Numbered from the stretch's first letter, positions 44,345-53,407 are shown. The stretch: 64,000 nucleotides of DNA from an uncultured Clostridia bacterium (GCA_934182465.1 CAKPRG010000003.1:174239-238238), one strand, 5' to 3'. The notes: generated by a model not told the origin, from the letters alone. Numbers and translations: made by a program.

Positions 44345-45829
44345 ATGAACAATCAAAACCATGAAAAAGTACCTCAACAACCAAAAGTAACTAAAAGAGC
44401 TATATCTTTAGTTGACTATTATTCTAATCCTAGATTTTTTGGAGGTAATGTATTACAAGCAGCAAATTTTAGATTATTTATAGAAATTGGACAACAAAAT
44501 TGCATTGGTAGAGAACTTACAGAACCTGAAATTCAAAAAATGCAAAAAAACTATATGAAGCATTGTGAAAAAAATAATTATACAAATCAAGACTATTTAG
44601 ATACTTTATATACATATGATTTATATGAAGCAGAAGTAGAAAAAGGTGAATCTTTATCTCGTGATGAAAAGCGTGAAATCCGTAAAAATTTAAGAAAAGA
44701 ATTAAAAGCTCTTTCTGCAAAAGATATCTCTACACATGATATTAAAGATATTAGAAAAATACCTTTTTCAGAAGAAGCAAAAAATTCTAGTAATTTAAGT
44801 AGTTTTGCAGCAGGACAATTTGCACATGCTGAAGCTCTAAAACAAACAGCCGAAAGTAATATGGCTTTTATAAATGCTGATTCAGAAAAAAATGTTATTG
44901 CTAAAAAGAGATTATCATTAAGAGAACCTTATGAAGATGAAATGTTTGAACATTTAACATATAAACCACCTATGTCTGCACAAACAAAAAAAGGATTCCT
45001 AAAATTAGCTGCATTCGCTTTAAGTGGTGCAATTGCAGTTACTGGTATTAGTGCTATTGCAAAACAAAAAACTTATTCAGATACAACTTTTGAAAAAGCT
45101 CAAGAAATCGGTTTAGATCTTGATGATTTAGATTTATCAACTAGTTTTTCAGAAGATCAAATCAACAAATCTCTTCAACTATCTAATTTTGAAGAAAGTG
45201 ATAAACCAATTATTGAATTAGTAAAAGCTGGTGGTTCACAAGCTTTATATAAAGATATTCAAAAAAATTTAACTGCATATCAAACAACTATACCTACAGT
45301 TGAACAAGAAGAACTTTTAATTAGAGAATTACAAACTTTACCAGAAGCAATTTTCTTAGATAAAACAATTACAGCATATAATGACGCTCACAAAAATGAT
45401 GAACATTTTTATCCTGTAGTTTCAGCTCAATTAAATAAACATTCTGAACCACAAACTGGAGATTCATATTCAGTAAGTTTATATGATGAGTTCTCTAGTC
45501 CATACGATAGCTATCGTAGTGGTGTGTATTTAGATACAACATATTTTACAAAATTAGCTTCATTTTATAAACTTGATGAAAATATCGATAAATTTGCACA
45601 AGAAGTTTTATCTACAAATGATAAATTCGAAAATGGTGATGTATCAGAATATCAAAGAGCACAAGCTATCCCTGCTCATTTAAAAAATGTTGAAAAATAT
45701 TTAGAAAAAACTATGGATTTTTCTACAAAGAAATTCAAAATTGCTCCAAAAGCTTTCTTAAGTTCTAATGAAAGACTTGTTGTTGAAGGACAAGACTTAG
45801 AAAAATTACAAGAAGATGATGCTAGATAA
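44345..45829 (+). CDS. Membrane-anchored protein of unknown function
   Basis: The 494-residue protein starts at an ATG five bases after GGAGG. An earlier ATG overlaps that site, and the long upstream extension of the reading frame is AT-rich noncoding sequence holding the TATAAT -10 (44303-44308). The N-terminal ~215 residues are helical and basic (DEKREIRKNLRKELKAL). One transmembrane helix follows (~220-240, LAAFALSGAIAVTGISAIA), and then a ~250-residue outer domain with Tyr/Ser-rich YDEFSSPYDSYRSG. I recognise no family. It is a single gene with its own terminator. Confidence 0.7.
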   Translation: MNNQNHEKVPQQPKVTKRAISLVDYYSNPRFFGGNVLQAANFRLFIEIGQQNCIGRELTEPEIQKMQKNYMKHCEKNNYTNQDYLDTLYTYDLYEAEVEKGESLSRDEKREIRKNLRKELKALSAKDISTHDIKDIRKIPFSEEAKNSSNLSSFAAGQFAHAEALKQTAESNMAFINADSEKNVIAKKRLSLREPYEDEMFEHLTYKPPMSAQTKKGFLKLAAFALSGAIAVTGISAIAKQKTYSDTTFEKAQEIGLDLDDLDLSTSFSEDQINKSLQLSNFEESDKPIIELVKAGGSQALYKDIQKNLTAYQTTIPTVEQEELLIRELQTLPEAIFLDKTITAYNDAHKNDEHFYPVVSAQLNKHSEPQTGDSYSVSLYDEFSSPYDSYRSGVYLDTTYFTKLASFYKLDENIDKFAQEVLSTNDKFENGDVSEYQRAQAIPAHLKNVEKYLEKTMDFSTKKFKIAPKAFLSSNERLVVEGQDLEKLQEDDAR

Positions 45830-45894
45830 TTATATATATAATAAATTTTAAGCTTATATATTTTATTAATTGGATAATTAAGCAAATTATATCC

Positions 45895-45943
45895 AAAAGT
45901 GGACATATGTAAAATAACAATTCATACATATGTCCACTTTTTT
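45895..45943. terminator. Bidirectional terminator between the unknown gene and cdd
   Basis: A 16-bp stem AAAAGTGGACATATGT / ACATATGTCCACTTTT followed by TTT, between convergent genes. Confidence 0.85.
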
Positions 45944-45979
45944 GTTAGTTTTGCCAACTTATTAAATATTAAAATTAAT

Positions 45980-46399
45980 TTATTTATCTAGTTTGAATAC
46001 ATAAGGTAATAAATCACTTATCTTATATGCTTTTACATCATTCTCACAAATTGTATATATATTAAAATCTTTATTTACAAATTCACTTATAAATTGTCTA
46101 CAATATCCACATGGTAAACATTCTTCTTTCATAGCAGATTCTTCATTATATCCACCTATTACTAAAATGCTTTCAAACTCTTTTTCCCCTTCTGATAAAG
46201 CTTTGCAAAAAGCTACTCTTTCAGCACAAATTGATTGTATTCCATTGTTTTCTATATTACAACCAGTATATGTTTTCCCTTTTTTAGTTTTTAAAACAGC
46301 ACCAACTTTAAAATTGCTATATGGAACATATGCATTTTCTCTTACTTTTTTTACTAGTTCAATTTCTTCTTTTAATTTACTATCTAATTCCATATTCAT
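45980..46399 (-). CDS. cdd: Cytidine deaminase
   Basis: The 139-residue zinc enzyme deaminates cytidine and deoxycytidine for pyrimidine salvage. Visible are YVPYSNFKVGA, TGCNIENN, the catalytic CAERVAF and PCGYCRQ with two zinc Cys. Two ATGs lie close together (MNMELD). The first has AGGAGAAA at good spacing. It is downstream of ylmH with about 100 bp between. Confidence 0.94.
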   Translation of the reverse strand: MNMELDSKLKEEIELVKKVRENAYVPYSNFKVGAVLKTKKGKTYTGCNIENNGIQSICAERVAFCKALSEGEKEFESILVIGGYNEESAMKEECLPCGYCRQFISEFVNKDFNIYTICENDVKAYKISDLLPYVFKLDK

Positions 46400-46429
46400 A
46401 CTTTTCTCCTATTCAAATTTATTTTACCC

Positions 46430-46478
46430 AAATTTATATATAACAAAAGTGGACATTATAATAATTGCAAAAGACAAA
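46430..46478. repeat. Short dispersed repeat (copy 1)
   Basis: AAATTTATATATAACAAAAG followed by TGGACATTATAATAATTGC is repeated with few changes at 53554-53602. The central AAAAGTGGACAT also matches one arm of the terminator at 45895. It is intergenic and noncoding. Confidence 0.55.
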
Positions 46479-46495
46479 ATTTGATTCTTAAATAT

Positions 46496-47290
46496 TTAAC
46501 AATACTTTTTTATATTAATTACAAGCCTATCGCTTTTTGTGTTTCTCTCTACTGCTTCAAAAATAAATTTTCCTTTTCCCCTAATTGTAATTTTATCTCC
46601 TTCTTGTAATTTTTTGCTTTCTTTTTCTTCTAGTATTCCATTAACAAATACTCTATCTTGATTTAAAATTTCTTGTGCCATACTTCTTGAACATCTTGCC
46701 AATTCTGCAACAAAATTATCTAATCTATTTGATGAAATAATTATATTGTATTCTTCAAAATTTTCTTCTTTTTCATTTATGTCAAAAAAATTTTTAACAC
46801 TTATTTCTGATTTTTTGAATCTTGTAAGTTCTGGTAAATTAATTATCAAATAATCTAAAATCTCATTCAATACAATTATGTCTGCACCATTATCTCTAAC
46901 AATTATATCTCCAAATTTTTCTCTTTTAATTCCCAATTTCATTATTCCACTTAAATATTCTTTATGATCATAATGTTGGTTATTTGGTAATTTTATATAA
47001 ATTACTTTTATTATATTTTTTAAATTATTTCTTGCCATTTCTTCTGTTAATTTATCTGGAAAAAATACGATTATTTCCCTATCTGGATTATTTATGCCAC
47101 CAAAAAAGAAATAATTTTTTATTTTCTTATCATTTAATATCTTTTTAGTAAGGCTTTTTTCATTTAACTGCATAAAATCTGTATATGTTATCTTATTTTT
47201 AGAATTACAAAATCTAATTTTATCTTCTATTTTTGCAATTAAGAGTTTGTCTTCTTCTTTTTTATCTTTAATTGTATTGCAGTAAGACAT
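46496..47290 (-). CDS. ylmH: YlmH-type S4-domain RNA-binding protein
   Basis: The 264-residue protein has the YlmH N-terminal region (FFGGINNPDREIIVF, HYDHKEYLSGIMKLGIKREK, GDIIVRDNG). It ends in an S4 domain (SNRLDNFVAELARCSRSMAQ, RVFVNGILEEKESKKL). In Bacillus, YlmH binds stalled 50S subunits and supports Ala tailing alongside RqcH/RqcP. AGGAGGAG precedes the ATG. The start lies 52 bases inside the end of dxs on the same strand, in another frame. The usual sepF/divIVA neighbours are absent. Confidence 0.9.
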   Translation of the reverse strand: MSYCNTIKDKKEEDKLLIAKIEDKIRFCNSKNKITYTDFMQLNEKSLTKKILNDKKIKNYFFFGGINNPDREIIVFFPDKLTEEMARNNLKNIIKVIYIKLPNNQHYDHKEYLSGIMKLGIKREKFGDIIVRDNGADIIVLNEILDYLIINLPELTRFKKSEISVKNFFDINEKEENFEEYNIIISSNRLDNFVAELARCSRSMAQEILNQDRVFVNGILEEKESKKLQEGDKITIRGKGKFIFEAVERNTKSDRLVINIKKYC

Positions 47291-49293
47291 TTTTCTCCTC
47301 CTAATTTTATTTTGTTAATCAAACTATTTTTTTCTTTATCACTACTACCAATATTAGTTTTCTTAAAAACTTTTTCTTTTTTTTGTTTTGTATTTTCAGT
47401 TAAAATATCAATTATATATTTTTCAATACTATCTTCATCAATTCCATATTTATTTTCAATTTCTGAGCAAGTTCCTTGTTTTATAAATTCATCTGGATAT
47501 GCAATTTTTTTGAATATAAATCTTGAATATTCTTTTATTTCTCTTTCACTCAAATCACATAAATGCTCTGCTATTATTTCTTCTACTGCTGTTCCTAATC
47601 CACCTATTCCAGTTCCATCTTCAATAGTAATAATTCTTTTTGTTTGTTTTATTTCTTGCCAAATTTTTTCTTTATTTAAGGGTTTTAGAAATCTTGCATT
47701 TATTACAGTTATATATATTCCTTTTTCTTTTAATTTTTGAGCTACTGAATATGCTCTTGCAACCATTTTTCCTATTGCTATTATTGTAAAATCTTTTCCA
47801 TTTTCTAATTTTTCAAATTCACCTAATTCGATTTTAGTATCAATTAATTTGGTTTTTTTCCAAATATTATTTTCGCCACCTCTTGGATATCTAATTAGAA
47901 CTGGAGTTTTTAGTTGTACTGAAAACTCTAACATATCTTCTAATTCTTTAAAATTCTTTGGTGCCATAATAGTAAAATTAGGTATCAAATTTGTAAAACT
48001 CATATCAAACATTCCCTGATGTGTTTCTCCATCTGCCCCAACAACACCTGCTCTGTCTGCACAAATAACTACTGGCAAATTTTGCAATGCAACATCATGA
48101 ATTAATTGATCATATCCTCTTTGTAAAAAAGATGAATAAATTGGTATTACAGGAATAAAACCTTCTTTCGCCATTCCTGCAGCCATTCCAATTGCATGTT
48201 GTTCTGCTATACCAACATCAAAAAATCTATTTGGAAATTTCTTTGAAAATTCTTCAAGTCCAGTTCCTTCTTCCATTGCAGCTGTTATAGCAACTATTTT
48301 ATTATTATTTTCAGCTAAATCAATTAATTTATTTCCGAATATTTTTGAATAATTATCTTTTCCTTTTTTTAACTTTTCACCAGTTTCGATATCAAAACTA
48401 GATGTACTATGAAATTTATTTGGTTTATCTTCTGCCGGTTTATATCCTTTTCCTTTTTTAGTTATTACATGTAATAACACTGGACCTTCTAGTTCTTTTG
48501 AAATTTCTAATATTTCTTCTAATTGATTTAAATTATGTCCATCAATTGGTCCTAAATATCTAAATCCGATATCTTCAAAATACATTTTTGGAATTATTGC
48601 TTGTTTTACACTTTTTTTAAATTTTTGAACTATTTTTACAATTTTATCACCAATAATTGGTATTTTTCCAATAATGCTTTTTCCACCAATATTAGTTTTT
48701 ATATAAAATTTTTTCGTTCTTAATTTTGAAAGCATTAAAGCAACTCCACCAACATTTTTAGAAATGCTCATTTCGTTATCATTCAAAATAACCAATAAAT
48801 TAGTCTTACTATTTCCAGCATCATTTAACGCTTCTAATGCCATTCCACCAGTAAGTGCACCATCTCCAATAACAGCTATAACACTATTTTTTTCATTTTT
48901 CAAATCCCTACTTCGTGCCATTCCTAAGGCAACTGAAATAGATGTACTACTATGTCCTGTATTAAAATGATCATATTCACTTTCTTCTGTTTTTGGAAAT
49001 CCTGCTAATCCGTTCATTTTTCTTAATGTATCAAATTTATCTAGTCTACCTGTCAGAATTTTATGTACATAAGTTTGATGCCCAACATCCCAAACAACTT
49101 TATCTTTTTTTAAGTCAAAAACTTTATGAAGTGCAATAGTAAGTTCTACAACACCAAGATTAGATGCCAAATGACCTCCTGTTTTAGAAACTGTAGAAAT
49201 TATTTTTTCTCTAATCTCTTTTGCAAGTTCTTCTTGTTCTTTAATATTTAATTTTTGTACATCCTTTGGACTTTTTATATCTTCTAATTTCAT
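47239..49293 (-). CDS. dxs: 1-deoxy-D-xylulose-5-phosphate synthase
   Basis: The 684-residue thiamine-diphosphate enzyme makes DXP from pyruvate and glyceraldehyde 3-phosphate, the first step of MEP isoprenoid synthesis. Motifs are GGHLASNLGVVELT, DVGHQTYVHKILTGR, IGDGALTGGMALEALN, FDVGIAEQHAIGMAAG and DRAGVVGADGETHQG. It is about 55 residues longer than usual because of a Lys-rich C-terminal extension, the end of which overlaps ylmH by 52 bases. The Shine-Dalgarno is weak (AGGGT). Confidence 0.94.
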   Translation of the reverse strand: MKLEDIKSPKDVQKLNIKEQEELAKEIREKIISTVSKTGGHLASNLGVVELTIALHKVFDLKKDKVVWDVGHQTYVHKILTGRLDKFDTLRKMNGLAGFPKTEESEYDHFNTGHSSTSISVALGMARSRDLKNEKNSVIAVIGDGALTGGMALEALNDAGNSKTNLLVILNDNEMSISKNVGGVALMLSKLRTKKFYIKTNIGGKSIIGKIPIIGDKIVKIVQKFKKSVKQAIIPKMYFEDIGFRYLGPIDGHNLNQLEEILEISKELEGPVLLHVITKKGKGYKPAEDKPNKFHSTSSFDIETGEKLKKGKDNYSKIFGNKLIDLAENNNKIVAITAAMEEGTGLEEFSKKFPNRFFDVGIAEQHAIGMAAGMAKEGFIPVIPIYSSFLQRGYDQLIHDVALQNLPVVICADRAGVVGADGETHQGMFDMSFTNLIPNFTIMAPKNFKELEDMLEFSVQLKTPVLIRYPRGGENNIWKKTKLIDTKIELGEFEKLENGKDFTIIAIGKMVARAYSVAQKLKEKGIYITVINARFLKPLNKEKIWQEIKQTKRIITIEDGTGIGGLGTAVEEIIAEHLCDLSEREIKEYSRFIFKKIAYPDEFIKQGTCSEIENKYGIDEDSIEKYIIDILTENTKQKKEKVFKKTNIGSSDKEKNSLINKIKLGGEKCLTAIQLKIKKKKTNS

Positions 49294-49338
49294 TTTTTAT
49301 ACCCTGAATTTTCCAAATTTTCAATTTTTATTTTGGTC

Positions 49339-49989
49339 TTATAAAACTAAAAAAATCATTCCTGATGTTAATAAAGGAATTGTTAAATTATCAGTTCCTT
49401 TAATTGAAACACCTTCTACAATTGTTGTTATTATTGCCATAATAATTGCTTTTACAAAAAAATTTGCTACACCTAAATATGATAATGCTCCAGAAATAAT
49501 GATTAAACTTATAATAAACATTGTTGCAGATCCTGCTAAAGTTTTTTTATTTCCATTTACACTATATTCTGGACTATCAATTCCTTTTCCAACAATTGCT
49601 GCCATTCCATCTGCATATCCCATTACAGCTACACCTACTAAACCTATAATTGGATTATGTAATGGTCCAAATGTTGCTAAAGCTAAAATCAAAAGAGATA
49701 ATGCATAGTATACTGTTCCTAATCCATCTTTTTCTCCTTCATCTCTTTCCATAGATTTTATTATATTGAATTTATAAGATAAAAAATTAATTACTACAAA
49801 TATAGCTGGACATATAGCAGCTACCCACATATTATCAAAAAATACCATTGCAATAATCCACCAATTTGATAGCATTATATGTATAAATTTTCTACTTGCC
49901 TCTTTACTTATTTTACTAAATAATGTTGATGCTCCTATAATTACTCCTATATACAAAAAAGAAGCTATTATTCCATATAAATTATTCAT
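49339..49989 (-). CDS. Polyprenol/diacylglycerol-kinase-like membrane protein (dolichol/phytol kinase family)
   Basis: The 216-residue protein has about seven transmembrane helices. Conserved segments include ASRKFIHIMLSNWW, GLGTVYYALSLL, GYADGMAAIVGKG, KKTLAGSATMF and EGVSIKGTDNLTIP, as in CTP-dependent phytol, dolichol or diacylglycerol kinases. Its place just upstream of dxs in the same direction suggests a prenol substrate, but that is inference. The ATG at 49989 has AGAGGAA upstream. A GTG at 50010 would precede that site. Confidence 0.82.
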   Translation of the reverse strand: MNNLYGIIASFLYIGVIIGASTLFSKISKEASRKFIHIMLSNWWIIAMVFFDNMWVAAICPAIFVVINFLSYKFNIIKSMERDEGEKDGLGTVYYALSLLILALATFGPLHNPIIGLVGVAVMGYADGMAAIVGKGIDSPEYSVNGNKKTLAGSATMFIISLIIISGALSYLGVANFFVKAIIMAIITTIVEGVSIKGTDNLTIPLLTSGMIFLVL

Positions 49990-50130
49990 TTTAAATTCCT
50001 CTATTATCACTCAAATTTTGATAATTATATCATCAAACAGTTCAAATATAAACCTTTTTTATGTAACTTTTTTGTGAAATTTGAGGTTTTTAAATATCAA
50101 ACATGAATAAAGGCACTAACTATTATTAAT

Positions 50131-50346
50131 TTATGTAGATTTCCATTTTTTAACAATTTCAAGATCATCGTATTTTAATAGTTCTTTTCTATTTAATATT
50201 CCATATTTCTTTATTGATTCACAACTATCATTATTGACTGTAATATGCTGCAATATAAAAAAATCATCATCATATATCTTCTTTATATTTGAAATTTCTT
50301 TCTTATTCTGTTCAATTTTATATTTCGTGGAAAAATCTATAATCAT
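50131..50346 (-). CDS. Short protein downstream of the YhcG-type gene, resembling the start of an ADP-ribosyltransferase-like fold
   Basis: The 71-residue protein begins 15 bp after the preceding stop, with GAGGA at good spacing, so it is cotranscribed. The segment FILQHITVNNDSCESIKKYG resembles the opening strand-helix of DarT/ART-like toxins (H-x-T followed by SI-x3-G). The rest of such a domain is missing, so it may be a truncated remnant. This resemblance is weak and by eye only. Confidence 0.5.
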   Translation of the reverse strand: MIIDFSTKYKIEQNKKEISNIKKIYDDDFFILQHITVNNDSCESIKKYGILNRKELLKYDDLEIVKKWKST

Positions 50347-50361
50347 ATCATTTCCTCACTA

Positions 50362-51381
50362 TTATAAATTCTTTAATCTTTTTTCAATTTCTTCAGGAGA
50401 AGGTAATAAATCTTTCATTTTTTCTGGCAAAGTATCTCTAATTTGATAAGTAGCCACACCTATTGGTTTGTCACTATCATTTAAAGCGTACTCTACAACC
50501 GTTCTATTTTTATTTTTGCATATAATAATACCAATTGATGGATTTTCATGTTCCATTTTTACTTGCTTATCTAATGCAGTTAAATAAAATTGAAGTTGTC
50601 CTACAAATTCAGGTTTAAAATCTCCTATTTTCAATTCAATTGCAACTAAACTATTTAAACTTCTATGATATAATAATAAATCAATATAAAAATCATCTCC
50701 GCCAACATTTATATGATATTGACTTCCCATAAAAGCAAAATTCCCACCCATTTCTTCAAGAAATGCTCTCATATTACTTATTAAATTTTCTTCTAATTCT
50801 CTTTCAGAATGTTGTTCAGAAAGTTCCATAAAATCAAATATATATTCATCTTTGACTGCTAATTTTGCTTGATTTACATATTTTTCTGGCAACGTTTCAT
50901 CAAAGTTAGTTTGGTTAAGTAAATATTTTTCATAAGACTTATTTTCTATATGATTAATTAATACATCTTTTGTCCAACCATATTTTTTAGTCATTTTTAT
51001 ATAAAATTCTCTTTCAAGTTGATCTTTGCATTTCTCCATTATAGCTACATTTTTGCTCCAGCTAATTTCTGCCACTAATGGTGGCAGAAATTCGTTATCC
51101 TTATATTCTACATATAAATTACGCATTCTCCATAAATTTCTTGAAGAAAAACCATGAACATCAGGAAATTCTTTTTTCAATTCTTTTGATAATACTTCAA
51201 CAATTGACTTTCCCCAACCTTTTTCTTGTTGTTGGTTATATATTTCCTGTCCAATTCCCCAATATAGATTTATTAGAGTTTTATTAACTTGTTTCATGGC
51301 TTCATATTGACTATTTCTAATCTTATTTTTTATATCTACTACAAAATCTTTATAATCATCACTAATCAAATTATTTTCCAT
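50362..51381 (-). CDS. YhcG-family (DUF1016) PDDEXK nuclease-like protein
   Basis: The 339-residue protein has the DUF1016 N-terminal domain (INLYWGIGQEIYNQQQ, GFSSRNLWRMRNLY, ISWSKNVAIMEKC). The C-terminal PDDEXK nuclease domain has the core YIDLLLYHRSL...VAIELKIG. Family members are often carried with restriction or toxin genes and on mobile DNA, and the exact role is unsettled. AAGGAGAG precedes the ATG. It lies just downstream of tRNA-Gln, a common insertion position, with a small coupled partner after it. Confidence 0.9.
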   Translation of the reverse strand: MENNLISDDYKDFVVDIKNKIRNSQYEAMKQVNKTLINLYWGIGQEIYNQQQEKGWGKSIVEVLSKELKKEFPDVHGFSSRNLWRMRNLYVEYKDNEFLPPLVAEISWSKNVAIMEKCKDQLEREFYIKMTKKYGWTKDVLINHIENKSYEKYLLNQTNFDETLPEKYVNQAKLAVKDEYIFDFMELSEQHSERELEENLISNMRAFLEEMGGNFAFMGSQYHINVGGDDFYIDLLLYHRSLNSLVAIELKIGDFKPEFVGQLQFYLTALDKQVKMEHENPSIGIIICKNKNRTVVEYALNDSDKPIGVATYQIRDTLPEKMKDLLPSPEEIEKRLKNL

Positions 51382-51453
51382 AATTTAAAACTCTCCTTTT
51401 TTATTTACTTTTTATATCTAGTACTTATATTTCTTACAAAATATGTAAAAATA

Positions 51454-51490
51454 AATCTGCAAATGTAAAAAATAATAGCATTTGCAGATT
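51454..51490 (-). terminator. Terminator after tRNA-Gln
   Basis: AATCTGCAAATG / CATTTGCAGATT (12 bp) followed by TATTTTT on the minus strand, nine bases after the tRNA 3' end. Confidence 0.8.
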
Positions 51491-51498
51491 TTTAAGAA

Positions 51499-51574
51499 TG
51501 GCTGGGGTACTGTGATTCGAACACAGGAAATGTCGGAGTCAGAGTCCGATGCCTTACCGCTTGGCGATACCCCA
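51499..51574 (-). tRNA. tRNA-Gln (anticodon CTG)
   Basis: All arms pair. The acceptor stem is TGGGGTA/TACCCCA with discriminator G and encoded CCA. The D arm contains GCCAAGCGGTAAGGC. The anticodon stem TCGGA/TCCGA frames the loop CTCTGAC with anticodon CTG, and the T arm is CTGTG-TTCGAAT-CACAG. The CTG anticodon reads CAG, a rare codon in such AT-rich genomes. Confidence 0.95.
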
Positions 51575-51590
51575 ATATTAATCTTTTGGT

Positions 51591-51619
51591 ATTATATCTC
51601 AAAAAAAATATAAAAGCAA
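51591..51619 (-). promoter_or_regulatory. Promoter of tRNA-Gln
   Basis: TTGCTT, 17 bp, TATAAT on the minus strand, about 17 bp before the tRNA 5' end. Confidence 0.6.
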
Positions 51620-51653
51620 TAGTTATAAAATAGTATTTTCCTAAAAAATCAAA

Positions 51654-51691
51654 ATGGACATTTGCAACTTCTATTTTAAACAAATGTCCAT
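51654..51691 (-). terminator. Terminator of the 90-residue gene
   Basis: ATGGACATTTG / CAAATGTCCAT with a 16-nt loop, followed by TTTGATTTTTT on the minus strand. Confidence 0.7.
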
Positions 51692-51712
51692 ATAATTTAT
51701 ATTAAATTAATA

Positions 51713-51985
51713 TTATTTTTCATCTTCGTTTACAATTGTAAATATTTCTATTTTTCTATTTTCTCGGTCCTTTCCATATTGACCAGAAACCACATATTCA
51801 CTTAAATCAAAAACAATATCATCTTGGATATGTTCATTAAAGTATTGATAATATAAATGCATTAATTGAACAAGTTCTCCTTTTTGCCATTCTTCAAATG
51901 GTATATTCATTAATTCTTCAACACTTCTTGCATTTAATACATCATCAATTTCTTTTTCCTTAGCTTCATCTGATACATCAAACAT
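51713..51985 (-). CDS. Small acidic protein of unknown function
   Basis: The 90-residue protein is acidic and soluble, with a helical look (KEKEIDDVLNARSVEELM) and no recognised motif. AAAGGA precedes the ATG at nine bases. It is a single gene between the cysteine desulfurase terminator and tRNA-Gln, with its own terminator. It could be a small regulator or toxin/antitoxin partner, but nothing in the sequence decides this. Confidence 0.6.
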   Translation of the reverse strand: MFDVSDEAKEKEIDDVLNARSVEELMNIPFEEWQKGELVQLMHLYYQYFNEHIQDDIVFDLSEYVVSGQYGKDRENRKIEIFTIVNEDEK

Positions 51986-52190
51986 AAAGCTTAATCCTTT
52001 TCTTTTTAATTCTTTTATAATCTTCTCACCTCTTTCATTATAAGATTAATATTTTAACATTTTTGTTTATTGTATTCTGTACACTTTTTCAGTTACTTTC
52101 TTTGGTGGCAAATCAATTATACATTATTTTTTTTATCTATTCAATATATTGTTTACTTTTTGTGCAAATTTTGACACATTTTTTTGCAAC

Positions 52191-52257
52191 AAAAAAAACT
52201 TTCCTTCATATTAATTTGATAATATCTAGTATCTATCAAATAATAATTAGGAAAGTT
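52191..52257 (-). terminator. Terminator of the cysteine desulfurase gene
   Basis: A long stem starts AACTTTCCT and ends AGGAAAGTT, with an inner TTTGATA/TATCAAA helix. It is followed by eight T on the minus strand, directly after the stop codon. Confidence 0.85.
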
Positions 52258-52261
52258 ACTT

Positions 52262-53407
52262 TTATTTTCGCAAATCTTTTACAATTTCTTCAATTGAATC
52301 TACTAAAAATCTAGTATCTTCTAAATTATTTTCTTTTCCAAAACTTATTCTTAAACTTCCACGTGCAATTTGTGATGGTACACCTATTGCCAACAGTACA
52401 TGAGATGGATTTAATAATCCAGCACTACAAGCAGAACCACTTGAAGCACAAATTTCTCTTTTATCTAACTCATATAAAAGTTTTGAGCCATCTACTCCTC
52501 TAAAGCAAATATTAGCATTGCCTGCTAATCTAAATTTTCTATCCCCATTTATAATTATATTTGGTATTCTTTTTTCTATTTCAGAAAAATAGAATTCTCT
52601 TAAGTTTAATAATTTAGCATTATATCTTTCTATATTTGAATTTGCAAGTTCTATTGCCCTACCTAATCCCACAATGCCTGGTACATTTTCTGTTCCTGCT
52701 CTTTTTTCTCTTTCTTGATGTCCACCATCTTGAATCCTTGAAAAAGGTACTCCTTCTTTTACATATAAAACTCCTACTCCTTTTGGTCCATAAAATTTAT
52801 GTGCAGACATTGAAAGTGCTGAAATTCCCATTTCTTTCACATCTATTTTTTCATTTCCTATTGCTTGAACAGCATCTGTATGAAAGAATATACCATATCT
52901 TTTTGCAATATCCCCAATTTCTTTTATTGGTTGTATTGTTCCTATTTCATTGTTTGCAAACATTATGCTAATTAATATAGTTCTTTGTGTTATTGCTCTT
53001 TCTAATTCATTCAAATCTATTCTTCCATTTTTCTTTACTTTTAGGTAAGTTACTCTATATCCCATATTTTCTAATGTTTTACAAGTATTTAATATTGCTG
53101 GATGTTCTATATTAGTTGTTATTATATGATTTCCTCTTCTAGAATTTGCTTTTACAATTCCTTTTAAAGCTAAATTATCACTTTCGCTTCCACAACTAGT
53201 AAAATATATTTCATTTGTATTTGCATTTATAGCTTTTGCAACTTTTTTTCTTGCAAGATTTACTGCTTCTTTATTTTCTTTTCCTATTTTGTATACAGAA
53301 GATGGATTCCCAAATTTTTCTGTAAAATATGGTCTCATTGCTCTAAATACATCTTCATCCAAAGCTGTTGTTGCTGCATGGTCAAAATATTTTATCAACT
53401 TTATCAA
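52262..53407 (-). CDS. Cysteine desulfurase (NifS/IscS family)
   Basis: The ~381-residue PLP enzyme supplies sulfur for Fe-S clusters or tRNA thiolation. Visible are YFDHAATT, FTSCGSESDNLALKG, FHTDAVQAIG, the PLP Lys in SMSAHKFYGPKG and the catalytic Cys in SSGSACSAG. No ATG is available. It begins at a TTG at 53407 or a second TTG nine bases later (MIKYFDHAATT), which fits the family better. No iscU, iscR or mnmA is adjacent. Confidence 0.93.
   Translation of the reverse strand: MIKLIKYFDHAATTALDEDVFRAMRPYFTEKFGNPSSVYKIGKENKEAVNLARKKVAKAINANTNEIYFTSCGSESDNLALKGIVKANSRRGNHIITTNIEHPAILNTCKTLENMGYRVTYLKVKKNGRIDLNELERAITQRTILISIMFANNEIGTIQPIKEIGDIAKRYGIFFHTDAVQAIGNEKIDVKEMGISALSMSAHKFYGPKGVGVLYVKEGVPFSRIQDGGHQEREKRAGTENVPGIVGLGRAIELANSNIERYNAKLLNLREFYFSEIEKRIPNIIINGDRKFRLAGNANICFRGVDGSKLLYELDKREICASSGSACSAGLLNPSHVLLAIGVPSQIARGSLRISFGKENNLEDTRFLVDSIEEIVKDLRK

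Noticed and set aside
49990..50130. Continuation of the truncated ART-like ORF
   Set aside because: No reading frame downstream of its stop carries recognisable sequence. The interval is AT-rich and short.
51492..51683. A 63-residue ORF across tRNA-Gln
   Set aside because: It is read through the tRNA gene and its promoter, with no ribosome binding site. It is a chance ORF.
52063..52314. An 83-residue plus-strand hydrophobic ORF
   Set aside because: It overlaps the cysteine desulfurase terminator and its 3' coding end. The composition reflects AT-rich noncoding sequence.
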